A DNA stretch of 64,000 nucleotides from Novosphingobium sp. (GTDB taxonomy: Bacteria; Pseudomonadota; Alphaproteobacteria; Sphingomonadales; Sphingomonadaceae): contig JACKKX010000002.1 of NCBI GenBank assembly GCA_024236215.1, positions 310,001 through 374,000 of the forward strand, given 5' to 3'. Shown piece after piece: positions 55,106 to 64,000 of this stretch. The translations under genes were made by a program, and so were the position numbers. The notes under the pieces were generated by a model that saw nothing but the letters and a program-made list of their open reading frames with translations, searched no databases and was not told where the DNA came from. Numbering within the stretch: the first letter of the stretch is position 1; each line of letters begins with the position of its first letter.

Positions 55106-56560
55106 ATGGAACAGCAAGCGCCGCGCAAGGAACGTTCGCCGGGGATCAAGCTGCTGTTCGTGGCGCTGGTAGGCATGGTGCTGACCGTGCCGCTGATGCT
55201 GATCTATGCCCTGGTCTATGACCGGCAGGACCAGTCGCGCACCGCCCAGGCCGCGATCAATGCCGGGTGGGGCGGGCCGCAGGTGGTGGCCGGACCGGTG
55301 GTGGTGGTCCCCTTCCGCACCACCCAGACGCAGAACGAGGAAGTCAACGGCAAGGTTACCAGCCGGGTGATCGAAGTTGAAAAACTGCTCTATATCTCGC
55401 CCGTAACCAACGCGGTGAAGACAGAAATAGCCCCGCAGGAGCGTACCAAGTCGATCTACCGCTCGGTGCTTTACGAGGCCAATGTTTCCGGCACCGCCAG
55501 TTTTGCCCTGCCTGACGATCTTGCACGCTTTGGGGTAACCCGCGAACGCTTGATGTGGGACCGCGCCGAACTGCGCATGGGTGCATCGGACGCGCGCGGG
55601 CTGACCGGAGGAGGAACGCTCAAGGCGGATGGCAAGCAATTGACCGTTCAGCCCGGCAAGGGTCCGGCGGCCAGCGGAGGCGAAGGATTCTTCGCTTTCC
55701 TGCCCTGGAACGGCGAGGGGACTCTGAGCGTGGACTACGCCTTTGGCCTGCGCGGCAGCCGCTCGCTCAGCCTGGTTCCGCGCGGGGGGCGCACCCAGTG
55801 GGCGGTGCAATCGCCCTGGACGAGCCCCAGCTTTGGTGGCGATTTCCTGCCCGACAAGCGCGACATCGCGGCCAGCGGGTTCAAGGCCGCCTACACGGTC
55901 GACAAGCTCGCGCTCGGCCAGCCGCCTGTAGCCATGGAAGACCCCGGATTTCCGAATATCGACGACGGCGCGGGCAACTATGCAAGCAGTGCGGCCTATG
56001 CCGCGCGCGATGCTGCAGAGGCCGCTTCGGCGGCCGCTGCAGCCGCCGGCGGGGCTGACGAAGTGGTCGGCGGTCAGGCCCGCGCGCTGACGGTGGGGCT
56101 GGTCGAGCCGGTCAATCTCTACTCAAAGGTCGATCGCTCGGTGAAATACGGGTTCCTGTTCATCGGCTTCACCTTCCTTGCCTATTTCCTGTTCGACGTG
56201 GTCGGCGGGGCGCGGGTGGCGGCAGCGGAATACCTGCTGGCCGGTGCCGGGCTGGTGCTGTTTTTCGCGCTGCTGCTGGCCTTTGCCGAGGTGATCGGGT
56301 TCACCCCGGCCTATCTTGCGGCCAGCGCGGCGATCATCGCTCTGCTGACCGCCTATAGCGCCGCGGTGCTGGGCAGCTGGCTGCGGGCCCGGTTCATGGG
56401 CGCGCTGCTGGTGGGGCTCTATGCGCTGCTGTTCGTGCTGCTCAATCTTGAGGCCTGGTCGCTGCTGATCGGCTCTGTGCTGCTGTTCGCAGCGCTGGCC
56501 GGGGTGATGTACGCCACCCGCAACGTCGAATGGAGCGCCGTGGGCCGCCGCGAGGGTTAG
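55106..56560 (+). CDS. creD: inner-membrane protein CreD
   Basis: 484 aa. One N-terminal helix ([20 protein letters not shown]), a long periplasmic domain with [20 protein letters not shown] and SYSR-like family blocks, an Ala-rich linker (about 290-315) and five C-terminal helices ([20 protein letters not shown] first). CreD belongs to the CreBC response to penicillin-binding-protein inhibition and envelope integrity. No creB or creC is nearby; the BlaI-M56 pair upstream may control it here. It ends 4 bp into the convergent oxidoreductase gene. Confidence 0.88.
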   Translation: MEQQAPRKERSPGIKLLFVALVGMVLTVPLMLIYALVYDRQDQSRTAQAAINAGWGGPQVVAGPVVVVPFRTTQTQNEEVNGKVTSRVIEVEKLLYISPVTNAVKTEIAPQERTKSIYRSVLYEANVSGTASFALPDDLARFGVTRERLMWDRAELRMGASDARGLTGGGTLKADGKQLTVQPGKGPAASGGEGFFAFLPWNGEGTLSVDYAFGLRGSRSLSLVPRGGRTQWAVQSPWTSPSFGGDFLPDKRDIAASGFKAAYTVDKLALGQPPVAMEDPGFPNIDDGAGNYASSAAYAARDAAEAASAAAAAAGGADEVVGGQARALTVGLVEPVNLYSKVDRSVKYGFLFIGFTFLAYFLFDVVGGARVAAAEYLLAGAGLVLFFALLLAFAEVIGFTPAYLAASAAIIALLTAYSAAVLGSWLRARFMGALLVGLYALLFVLLNLEAWSLLIGSVLLFAALAGVMYATRNVEWSAVGRREG

Positions 56561-58167
56561 CCCCTCGCTGCGGCCTTGAGCATGTCGGCAGCCTTTTCCG
56601 CGATCATGATCGTGGGGGCATTGGTATTGCCGCTGACCACGTTGGGCATCACCGAGGCGTCGATCACCCTAAGGCGGCCGATTCCGCGCACGCGGAGCGA
56701 GCCATCGACCACCGCCATGGGATCGCTATCCGGCCCCATCTTGCAGGTGCCGACCGGGTGGTACTGGGTATCGGCGCGGTTGCGGATGTCGGCTTCCATC
56801 GCGGCGGTATCGTTGGCGTCGATGGCATAGAACATCTTGCCGCGCACCGCATCGAATGGCGCGCTTTCCATCAGGCTCTGCTGGAGCTGCCCGCCCTTGA
56901 GCAGCACCTGCAGATCGCGTTCGTCGGAGAAGAACTTCGGATCAATCAGCGGCGCATCCTTGGCATCGCGGCTGGCGAGGCCCACCGTGCCCCGGCTGTA
57001 GGGGCGCAGCAGATCGACGTGGCAGGAAAGCCCGGTGCCTAGATGCATCTTGCGGGCGTGATCGTCGACGATCGCCAGCACCATCAGCAATTGCAGATCG
57101 GGCGCGGGGACATCGGGCGAACTTTTGACGAATGCGCCCGAGCAGACGAAAGGGCTGGTCAGCAGCCCGGTGCGGCGTCGACTCCATTCGAACATGCCCT
57201 TGATAAAGGCCAGCCCGGATCTGGGGGCCAGCCCGAACACGTCGCTGCGGTCCTTGATCCGCCAGCTTTGCACGTAGTCGATATGGTCTTGCAGGTTTTT
57301 GCCCACCCCCGGCAGGTGCGCGTTTACCGCGATCCCGTGCGCTGCCAGCTCATCCTTGTCGCCAATGCCCGAGAGCATCAGCAGTTGCGGCGATCCGAAG
57401 GCACCCGCCGAAACGATCGTTTCGCGCCGCGCGCGGACCTGGTGCAAGGTGCCACCGGTTTCGTATTCGACGCCCCTGGCCTCGCCGCCATCGATCACCA
57501 CCCGGTGCGAAAGCGCTCCGGTGATGACCTTGAGGTTCGGCCGACCCAGGTTGGGGGTGAGATAGCCCTTGGCGGCGCTGCAACGCTCGCCATCCTTCTG
57601 GGTTGCCTGATAATGGAAGGTGCCTTCCTGCTGCTCGCCGTTGTAATCGGGATTGCGGCGGATCTGGCGCTGTTCGGCTGCTTCGATGAACAGTTCGGCC
57701 AGCGGGCTCTGATGGTTGGGATAGGTGACGTTGAGCGGGCCGCCCTGGCCGTGGAATTCGTTGTCGATCTGCTCGTTGTTTTCGGCCTTCTTGAAATAGG
57801 GCAGGCAATCGTCATAGCCCCAGCCCTTGTTGCCCAGCCGCTGCCACTCGTCATAGTCCCAGCGGTTGCCGCGCACATAGAGCATGGCGTTGATCGAGCT
57901 TGATCCGCCCAGCACCTTGCCGCGCGGCTGATACCCCCGCCGCCCGTTCAGGCCCGGCTGGGGGACGGTTTCATAGGCATAGTTGTTGAGCTTGGTGGGC
58001 ATCATCGCCACCGCCCCGACCGGGGCCTGGACGACGGCGCTCTGGTCCGATCCACCAGCCTCAAGCAGGCAGACGGTAACCGCTGGATCCTCGGTCAGCC
58101 GACCGGCCAGGACGCATCCGGCCGATCCGCCGCCGACGATCACATAGTCAAACTCTTCTGCCTGCAT
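56557..58167 (-). CDS. GMC-family FAD oxidoreductase (choline/alcohol dehydrogenase-like)
   Basis: 536 aa from ATG 58167, with GGGAGGGGAC upstream. FAD motif [23 protein letters not shown] signatures 1 ([18 protein letters not shown]) and 2 ([17 protein letters not shown]), and the active-site His in [11 protein letters not shown]. Oxidises alcohols to aldehydes; Betaine-type or PEG/alkanol substrates are possible. It starts 19 nt after the alpha-hydroxy-acid dehydrogenase, so both are one operon and may act in sequence. Confidence 0.9.
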   Translation of the reverse strand: MQAEEFDYVIVGGGSAGCVLAGRLTEDPAVTVCLLEAGGSDQSAVVQAPVGAVAMMPTKLNNYAYETVPQPGLNGRRGYQPRGKVLGGSSSINAMLYVRGNRWDYDEWQRLGNKGWGYDDCLPYFKKAENNEQIDNEFHGQGGPLNVTYPNHQSPLAELFIEAAEQRQIRRNPDYNGEQQEGTFHYQATQKDGERCSAAKGYLTPNLGRPNLKVITGALSHRVVIDGGEARGVEYETGGTLHQVRARRETIVSAGAFGSPQLLMLSGIGDKDELAAHGIAVNAHLPGVGKNLQDHIDYVQSWRIKDRSDVFGLAPRSGLAFIKGMFEWSRRRTGLLTSPFVCSGAFVKSSPDVPAPDLQLLMVLAIVDDHARKMHLGTGLSCHVDLLRPYSRGTVGLASRDAKDAPLIDPKFFSDERDLQVLLKGGQLQQSLMESAPFDAVRGKMFYAIDANDTAAMEADIRNRADTQYHPVGTCKMGPDSDPMAVVDGSLRVRGIGRLRVIDASVMPNVVSGNTNAPTIMIAEKAADMLKAAARG

Positions 58168-58186
58168 TGTCCCCTCCCTTGTCTTC

Positions 58187-59335
58187 CTATCGCCAGCGCA
58201 GCCGGTCGGGCGTGAGTTCACCGACCGACTTCACCCCCAACAGTTTCATTCCGCGTTCGATCTCGTCACGCAGGATCGCGATCGCGCGCTCCACCCCTGC
58301 CTGCCCCGCCGCGGCGAGCGCATAGAGATAGAGCCGCCCGCCCGAGGCAGCGGTGGCCCCGGCACACAGGCTTTTCAGCACATGGCTGCCGCGCCGCACC
58401 CCGCCATCGCAGACAATCTCGATCCGCCCGCCGACTGCATCGACGATTTCGGGCAACTGGTCAAATGGAGCGCGGCTGCCGTCAAGCTGGCGCCCGCCGT
58501 GGTTGCTAAGGACGATCGCGTCGATCCCCATATCGGCGGCGCGGCGCGCGTCGGCCACGCTCATCACGCCTTTTAGTGCGAATTTGCCGCCCCAGTCGTC
58601 GCGCAGTTGCTCGGCCATCTTCCAGTCCATCGCCTGATCGAGCATGGTGTTGAAATAGCCCGCGATCGAAACCGCTTCGCCGGTGCCCTCGCGCACATGG
58701 GTGTCGAGGTTGGGCAGGGCGAACCTTTCGCGAAAGACATAGTCCAGCGCCCAGCGCGGCTTGATCGCATAGGACAGCGCTGAAGACAGGGTGAAGCGCG
58801 GAGGCGAGGTGAAACCGCTGCGCGCGCAGCGCTCGCGCTTGCCCGAAACGATTGTGTCAACAGTCAGCGCGATGGCATCGAATTTCGCTGCCTGGCAGCG
58901 TTCGATCATGCTGCGGTTGAGGCCCCGGTCCTTGTGATAGTAGAACTGGAACATCTTGGGATTGGCGCCCATCGCACCGATCTCCTCGATGCTCACCGTC
59001 GCCAGGCTGGAGATCCCGAACCACAGGTTGGCCTGGGCCGCAGCGCGCGCCACCGCGCGCTCGCCCTGCCAATGGAACACGCGCTGCAGCGCGGTGGGAG
59101 AAAGGATCAGCGGCAGATCGGTGGTACGCCCCAGCGCGGTGCAGCGGGTATCGATGGTTTCGACCCCAGCCAGCACATCGGGAACCAGATCGGCGGAGGC
59201 GAAGGCCTGGGTATTGCGGGCCTTGGTCAGCTCATCGTCCGCCGCGCCGTCGATATAGTCGAACACCGGCCAGGGCAGCCGCTGCTTCGCCAGCAGACGG
59301 AAATCGTCGATATTGTGGCAATCGGACAGACGCAT
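58187..59335 (-). CDS. FMN-dependent alpha-hydroxy-acid dehydrogenase (LldD-like)
   Basis: 382 aa TIM barrel: [77 protein letters not shown] with the catalytic His, and [18 protein letters not shown]. Family members oxidise L-lactate, glycolate, mandelate and similar acids with FMN. It precedes the GMC oxidoreductase in the operon, which suggests stepwise oxidation of an alcohol and a hydroxy acid; the substrates are unknown. Confidence 0.9.
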   Translation of the reverse strand: MRLSDCHNIDDFRLLAKQRLPWPVFDYIDGAADDELTKARNTQAFASADLVPDVLAGVETIDTRCTALGRTTDLPLILSPTALQRVFHWQGERAVARAAAQANLWFGISSLATVSIEEIGAMGANPKMFQFYYHKDRGLNRSMIERCQAAKFDAIALTVDTIVSGKRERCARSGFTSPPRFTLSSALSYAIKPRWALDYVFRERFALPNLDTHVREGTGEAVSIAGYFNTMLDQAMDWKMAEQLRDDWGGKFALKGVMSVADARRAADMGIDAIVLSNHGGRQLDGSRAPFDQLPEIVDAVGGRIEIVCDGGVRRGSHVLKSLCAGATAASGGRLYLYALAAAGQAGVERAIAILRDEIERGMKLLGVKSVGELTPDRLRWR

Positions 59336-59363
59336 TCGGCATTCGCTAGCCGGTTTGCACGGC

Positions 59364-60173
59364 TTAGTCGATCTTCTGTACCACCGGCTCGGAAACGAAT
59401 TCGGGCTGTTTGCCCTTCTTCTTCTTGCGCACCGGCTTCACCGGCTTTGCCGCCTTGTCTTCGGGCTTGGTCTTTTCCTCGCTCTTGGCCTTCGGATCGT
59501 CCTTCTTGCCCTTGTCATCGGCCTTGCCCGCGTCCGCCGCAGCGGCTTCGCGCGCCGCGAGCACCGCCGGGGTGACCGCGCGGGCGGGATACTTGCAGCC
59601 CTTGGCCTGGCCATAGCCCTTGAGGAAGGCGCGGCGCGCAGTGCCGGCAACGATCGCCTCGCGCAGTTTGCGCTCGTGCTCGTTGGCGCCGGAGATTTCG
59701 CGGATCACGCCGCGAAACGGGATGAACGCGCCAACCGCCGCCTGTGCCACCGAACCTGCCGAAGTGTTCGCGCGCCCGTCCTGCGGCACGTCGAGATCAT
59801 CGCCCAGCACCATGTCGAGCGCCACGATCGCCTCGCCGATCTCATAGCAGCGCTTGAGCCCGGTGAGCGAATAGGGATCGCCCTGGGCGGAAATCAGCAG
59901 CGGGGGAATATCCGTTTTCTTGAGATTGAGATCGGAAACCGGGGTGGCGATCACGTCGCCAGCGGTTACCGGGCGTTCGGTCACCGGTTTGGGATCGCCG
60001 TCCTTGGGCTTTTCGGCCTCTGCGGCGGGCGGGGGCGGCGGCGGTGCGACAGGCGCGGCGGCGGGCTTTGGCTTGGCCTTGCGCGCGGTTGCGGCCTGGG
60101 CCGGACCGGCCAAAACAAGTGCAAGCAGGATAGCTCCCGCTAGCAGACGAGGTGTGGGATGGTCGAAGCGCAT
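59364..60173 (-). CDS. exported Pro- and Lys-rich protein of unknown function
   Basis: 269 aa from ATG 60173 (AGGAT upstream); the open frame upstream belongs to no product I recognise. Signal peptide (RLLAGAILLALVLAGPAQA), a Pro/Ala linker (PKPAAAPVAPPPPPPAAEAE), a globular middle (PVSDLNLKKTDIPPLLISAQ, then LTGLKRCYEIGEAIVALDMV) and a long charged C-terminus of Lys, Asp and Glu. It could be envelope-associated or bind polyanions. No known domain is recognised. Confidence 0.65.
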   Translation of the reverse strand: MRFDHPTPRLLAGAILLALVLAGPAQAATARKAKPKPAAAPVAPPPPPPAAEAEKPKDGDPKPVTERPVTAGDVIATPVSDLNLKKTDIPPLLISAQGDPYSLTGLKRCYEIGEAIVALDMVLGDDLDVPQDGRANTSAGSVAQAAVGAFIPFRGVIREISGANEHERKLREAIVAGTARRAFLKGYGQAKGCKYPARAVTPAVLAAREAAAADAGKADDKGKKDDPKAKSEEKTKPEDKAAKPVKPVRKKKKGKQPEFVSEPVVQKID

Positions 60174-60235
60174 CGTATCATCCTGCCACAGCGGGCGTGG
60201 CCGACCAACCAGATTTGGCGCGTGGGTCGCGCGCT

Positions 60236-61117
60236 TCACCGCAGATCGGCGAAGGTGTCGCAGGCGTCCTCGTTGCCGGTTTCCATGCCCTTGCGCAGCC
60301 ACTCCATCCGCTGTGCGCTGGTCCCGTGGGTAAAGCGCTCGGGGCTGGGGCGCTGGCCGGCGTTGCGCATCAGCGTATCGTCACCGATGGCGTGGGCTGC
60401 GTTCATCCCGCTTTCCATGTCGCCTGCCTCCAGCCGGTCCCGGTTCTTGGCCGCCCAGACCCCGGCATAGCAATCGGCCTGAAGCTCGAGCCGCACCGAA
60501 TACTGGTTGGCATGGCCCGGATCGCGCGATTGCAGTGAGCGAACCTGATCGGACATGCCGAGCAGGTTCTGGATATGATGGCCGTATTCGTGGGCGATCA
60601 CATAGTCGCGGGCGAACTGGCCCTTGGCACCCAGCTCACTGTCCATCTGGCGGAAGAAATCTGTATCGAGGTAGATGCCCTTGTCGGTGGGGCAATAGAA
60701 CGGCCCCATCGCGCTCTGCGCCGCGCCGCAGCCCGAGGAACCGGCCTGCGAATAGAACACCAGCTTGGGCCGGGCGAAATCGATCCGCGAGGCGGCGAAG
60801 ATCGGCTGCCAGGTCTTGTTCAGCGAGGACAGCGCGTTACAGCTTTCGCGGCTTCCCGCATCGACCGAGCAGCTTTCGCTGACACTGGTGCCACCCTCTG
60901 CCGGTGTCGCCTGGGGCGCCTGCTGCTGGATCTGCTCAAGCCCGCCAAGCAGTTGCCCGGGATCGACCCCCAGGAAGTAGGAAGCGGCAAGGGCGATCAC
61001 CAGTGTACCGCAGCCGATCCCTCCGCTGCGCCCGCCAATCGGAAAGCCGCGCCGCCCGCCGCTGCCGCGCTGATCTTCGACGTCGATGGCATTGGGATCG
61101 AATTCGTCCAATCGCAT
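60236..61117 (-). CDS. YpfJ-family neutral zinc metallopeptidase
   Basis: 293 aa from ATG 61117 with AAGGGG upstream. A disordered basic N-terminus, one membrane helix (GCGTLVIALAASYFLGVDPG) and a zinc peptidase domain: VIAHEYGHHIQNLLG (HEYGHH), the third-ligand block ELQADCYAGVWA and YCPTDKGIYLDTDFF. Membrane-anchored with the catalytic domain outside. Family proteins are widespread and uncharacterised. Confidence 0.9.
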   Translation of the reverse strand: MRLDEFDPNAIDVEDQRGSGGRRGFPIGGRSGGIGCGTLVIALAASYFLGVDPGQLLGGLEQIQQQAPQATPAEGGTSVSESCSVDAGSRESCNALSSLNKTWQPIFAASRIDFARPKLVFYSQAGSSGCGAAQSAMGPFYCPTDKGIYLDTDFFRQMDSELGAKGQFARDYVIAHEYGHHIQNLLGMSDQVRSLQSRDPGHANQYSVRLELQADCYAGVWAAKNRDRLEAGDMESGMNAAHAIGDDTLMRNAGQRPSPERFTHGTSAQRMEWLRKGMETGNEDACDTFADLR

Positions 61118-61205
61118 TTGCAACCCCTTCTAAACGCTGGACACGGCGCCGGGCCGGTCGCATGGGCGCGACTATAGCCAATTCGGCATTGAGGTGGAGT
61201 CGGGA

Positions 61206-61961
61206 ATGTTTCTTCAGGGAAAACGCGCGCTGGTTACCGGATCGACCTCGGGGATCGGGCTGGCCGTCGCCCGGTCGCTGCGGACCGAGGGCGCCGAAGT
61301 GGTGCTTTCCGGCTTTGGTGACGCGGCTGAGATTGCTGCCCTGTGCGATGAGCTCGGCGCGATCCACGTTCCCGCCGATCTTTCGCGCCGCGATGGGGTT
61401 GAGGCGCTGATGGCCGGGGCCGGGCCGGTCGATATTCTGGTCAACAATGCGGGCATGCAGTATGTCGCCCCGGTGGAGGAATTCCCGGTCGACAAGTGGG
61501 ATACGATCATCGCGCTCAACCTGACTGCGGCCTTCGATGCTTGCCGTCTGGCGATTCCGCACATGAAGGCGGCCGGGTGGGGGCGGATCATCAACACCGC
61601 CAGCGCCCATTCGCTCACCGCTTCGCCCTACAAATCGGCCTATGTTTCGGCCAAGCACGGCCTCGCCGGGCTGACCAAGACCCTGGCGCTCGAGCTTGCC
61701 ACTTTCAACATCACCGCCAATTGCATCAGCCCGGGCTATGTCTGGACCCCGCTGGTCGAAAACCAGATCCCCGATACCATGGCGGCGCGCAAGATGACGC
61801 GCGAACAGGTGATCCAGGATGTCCTCCTCACCCGCCAGCCGACCAAGAAGTTTGTCCAGCCATCCGATGTGGGCGAAATGGCGGTGTTCCTGTGCCGCGA
61901 TGCCGCGGCCAACATCACCGGCACCAACATCAGCATGGACGGTGGTTGGACCGCCGAGTGA
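61206..61961 (+). CDS. bdhA: 3-hydroxybutyrate dehydrogenase (SDR)
   Basis: 251 aa from ATG 61206 with GAGGTGGAG upstream; a GTG at 61194 is less likely. Motifs VTGSTSGIGLAVARSL, NNAGMQYVAPVE, TASAHSLTASPYKSAY with catalytic Ser and Tyr-Lys (YVSAKHG), CISPGYVWTPLVENQI and QPTKKFVQPSD are diagnostic of D-3-hydroxybutyrate dehydrogenase. It oxidises 3-hydroxybutyrate to acetoacetate with NAD. It links to PHA turnover started by the phaC-phaZ genes 60 kb away. Confidence 0.92.
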   Translation: MFLQGKRALVTGSTSGIGLAVARSLRTEGAEVVLSGFGDAAEIAALCDELGAIHVPADLSRRDGVEALMAGAGPVDILVNNAGMQYVAPVEEFPVDKWDTIIALNLTAAFDACRLAIPHMKAAGWGRIINTASAHSLTASPYKSAYVSAKHGLAGLTKTLALELATFNITANCISPGYVWTPLVENQIPDTMAARKMTREQVIQDVLLTRQPTKKFVQPSDVGEMAVFLCRDAAANITGTNISMDGGWTAE

Positions 61962-62070
61962 TCCTTGCCGGACCCTGGTGTGCCTTTGCGGTCACCCTGG
62001 ATTGCTAACCTGCTGATTTTCGCGAAGGGGCCTTGCGGCGGCGGGGCAATCCGTGTTGTTCTGCTCGGCG

Positions 62071-63579
62071 ATGAAACGTCTTCTGCGAGCGACGAAGTGC
62101 TTGCTTGCCGCGCTGGCGGCGGGCGCGCTGCTGTTCGCCCCGGCAGGAGCCGCGCCGCGCCGCGCCAGCAAGGCCGACAAGGCCAATGCGGAACTCAGCG
62201 CCCAGTTGCTTGCCCATATCGTCGAGCTGTCGAGCGATGCCTATGAAGGGCGCGAACCTGGCACCGACGGCGAAGCGCGAACGCTGCGCTATCTGGGCAA
62301 GCAATGGTTCGATATCGGGCTGCAATCGGGCACCAACGATCCGGGGCATCCCTGGTTCGTTCCCGTCACCATCGTCGCTCGCGAGCCTGAGGGCAGCCGC
62401 CTGCAGTTCACCCGCAAGAGCAAGCGCCTGTTCCTTCCTCCCGAAGCCACCCTGGTGCTCACCTCGGGCAAACGCAGCCTGGTAGAGAATGCGCCGCTGC
62501 TGTTCGTCGGAAGCGGAAAGGCAATTCCGCCCCGCGCCGAGCTGGCCGGGCGGGTCGCGGTGCTGCTCGATGGCGATGACGAGACTTCGGAGCGCCAGAA
62601 CGCCCTGCTCAAGGCTGGGGCGAGTGCCGTCCTGACCGTGCTCGACGGCGATCGCAGCCTCGAGAATGTCAGCGATCGCCGGCGGCGGCTCGGCTATGCC
62701 CTTGCGGGCGAGGAACTCGGCGGGGATATCGAGGCCTTCATTACCGCCGCAGGGATGGACCGGATGCTCGCAGCGTCAAACCTCTCGGTCGCCAAGCTTC
62801 AGGCGCTCGCCGCAGCGCCCGATTTCTCGCGCCGCGTGCTCGAACTTGCGGCCACGCTGGAAGCGACCACGCGTGAGACCCGCATCCACACGCATAATGC
62901 CATCGCCAAGCTCCCCGGGCGGCGGCCAGAGCTGGGCGCGGTGCTGCTGGTGGCGCATTGGGATCATTTCGGGCGCTGCGTGCCGCCCCCGGCGGAAGAC
63001 CAGATCTGCAATGGCGCGGTTGACAATGCTTCGGGCCTGGCAGTGATGACCGAGGTGGCAAGGCGGCTCGCCAAGGGGCCGCCGATGGACCGTGACGTCT
63101 ATTTCCTCGCTACCACCGGTGAGGAGCTGGGGCTGCTGGGGGCAGAGGCCTTCGCGGCCGATCCGCCGATGCAGCTTTCCTCGATCGTCGCGGCGTTCAA
63201 TATCGATACGGTGGCGATCGCGCCCGCCGGGCAGCCCTTCGGCGTGGTCGGCAAGGGGCTGACCGCGCTCGATCCCCAGATCGCGGTGGTGGCCAAGGCG
63301 GAAAGGCGCAAGCTGGCCGAGGGCGATGCCGCCAATGCCTATGTCAAGCGGCAGGATGGTTGGGCGCTGTTGCAGCACGATGTCCCGGCGGTGATGATCT
63401 CTTCGTCCTGGGGTGACATTGCGCGGGTCGAACAGTTCATGGAGACCGACTATCATCGCCCCAGCGATCAGGTCGGCCCAGGGCTCGAGCTGGGCGGTGC
63501 GGTCGATGACGTGTGGTTCCTGACCGCTCTGACCCGCTGGTTCGCCGATCCGAAGAAAGTCCCCGCCAAGGCCGGTTGA
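62071..63579 (+). CDS. M28-family metallopeptidase
   Basis: 502 aa from ATG 62071. Signal peptide (KCLLAALAAGALLFAPAGAA), an inserted PA-type domain (about 130-235) and the dizinc peptidase core: AHWDHFG, NGAVDNASGLAVM (bridging Asp), TTGEELGLLGAEAF (catalytic Glu pair), FNIDTVA and TDYHRPSDQ. Expected to be a periplasmic or secreted aminopeptidase. The gap to guaB holds a hairpin. Confidence 0.9.
   Translation: MKRLLRATKCLLAALAAGALLFAPAGAAPRRASKADKANAELSAQLLAHIVELSSDAYEGREPGTDGEARTLRYLGKQWFDIGLQSGTNDPGHPWFVPVTIVAREPEGSRLQFTRKSKRLFLPPEATLVLTSGKRSLVENAPLLFVGSGKAIPPRAELAGRVAVLLDGDDETSERQNALLKAGASAVLTVLDGDRSLENVSDRRRRLGYALAGEELGGDIEAFITAAGMDRMLAASNLSVAKLQALAAAPDFSRRVLELAATLEATTRETRIHTHNAIAKLPGRRPELGAVLLVAHWDHFGRCVPPPAEDQICNGAVDNASGLAVMTEVARRLAKGPPMDRDVYFLATTGEELGLLGAEAFAADPPMQLSSIVAAFNIDTVAIAPAGQPFGVVGKGLTALDPQIAVVAKAERRKLAEGDAANAYVKRQDGWALLQHDVPAVMISSSWGDIARVEQFMETDYHRPSDQVGPGLELGGAVDDVWFLTALTRWFADPKKVPAKAG

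Positions 63580-64000
<421 letters not shown>

Overview
The window is high-GC chromosomal DNA of an alphaproteobacterium, most likely order Sphingomonadales (Novosphingobium/Erythrobacter/Sphingomonas-like). The evidence is the protein families and synteny (bamD, recN and ligA; sdhCDA; prmA beside a B3 metallo-beta-lactamase), many ATGA/GTGA gene overlaps, a GAAC-N7-GAAC SOS box at recN, and a run of small proteins that resemble ones I recall from sphingomonad genomes. No rRNA, tRNA or CRISPR array was seen. Both ends cut genes: a ferredoxin-NADP reductase at the left and guaB at the right.

Layout. 1-3018 (minus): phaC-phaZ-fprA, a pseudomonad-type (class II-like) polyhydroxyalkanoate synthase with its intracellular depolymerase. 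3390-8289: two tandem PAS-GGDEF-EAL-PilZ cyclic-di-GMP proteins, then lepA. 10253-16254: an insertion-sequence pile-up, with an IS3 element abutting one of two identical IS1380 elements in inverted orientation. Between and beyond them (13.3-17.9 kb) lies a more AT-rich cassette of small uncharacterised genes: a 59-aa protein, a LuxR-type HTH protein with a membrane anchor, a 110-aa protein, a multi-spanning membrane protein split by the second IS1380, a RadC/JAB protein, a winged-helix protein and a 54-aa membrane protein. 18.2-20.2 kb: a terminase-like HTH protein and a diguanylate cyclase.

20.4-33.6 kb is a short-chain acyl (acetate/propionate) locus. It holds a symporter-type hybrid histidine kinase and LuxR response regulator (CrbS/CrbR-like), acs, a DcaP-like porin, an MHS-type MFS transporter, a Pat-like GNAT acetyltransferase and a propionyl-CoA-synthetase-like enzyme. 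An IS256 element now separates acs from the porin. 33.7-41.5 kb: bamD, recN and ligA, with an Rrf2 regulator, a glycosyltransferase, an LpxH-like phosphoesterase and a GNAT protein between them.

41.6-45.7 kb: a Flp-type pilin, then a tightly overlapping minus-strand operon (SDR, B3 metallo-beta-lactamase, prmA, EamA exporter, GNAT). 45.8-50.8 kb: sdhC-sdhD-sdhA without sdhB, a DUF2269 protein, a saccharopine-dehydrogenase-like protein and a CPBP protease. 50.8-56.6 kb: two MBL-fold hydrolases, a BlaI-type repressor, an M56 (BlaR1-like) membrane peptidase and CreD, which may form an envelope or beta-lactam stress module. 56.6-64 kb: GMC oxidoreductase plus alpha-hydroxy-acid dehydrogenase, a proline/lysine-rich exported protein, a YpfJ-type metallopeptidase, 3-hydroxybutyrate dehydrogenase (metabolically linked to the PHA genes), an M28 peptidase and guaB.
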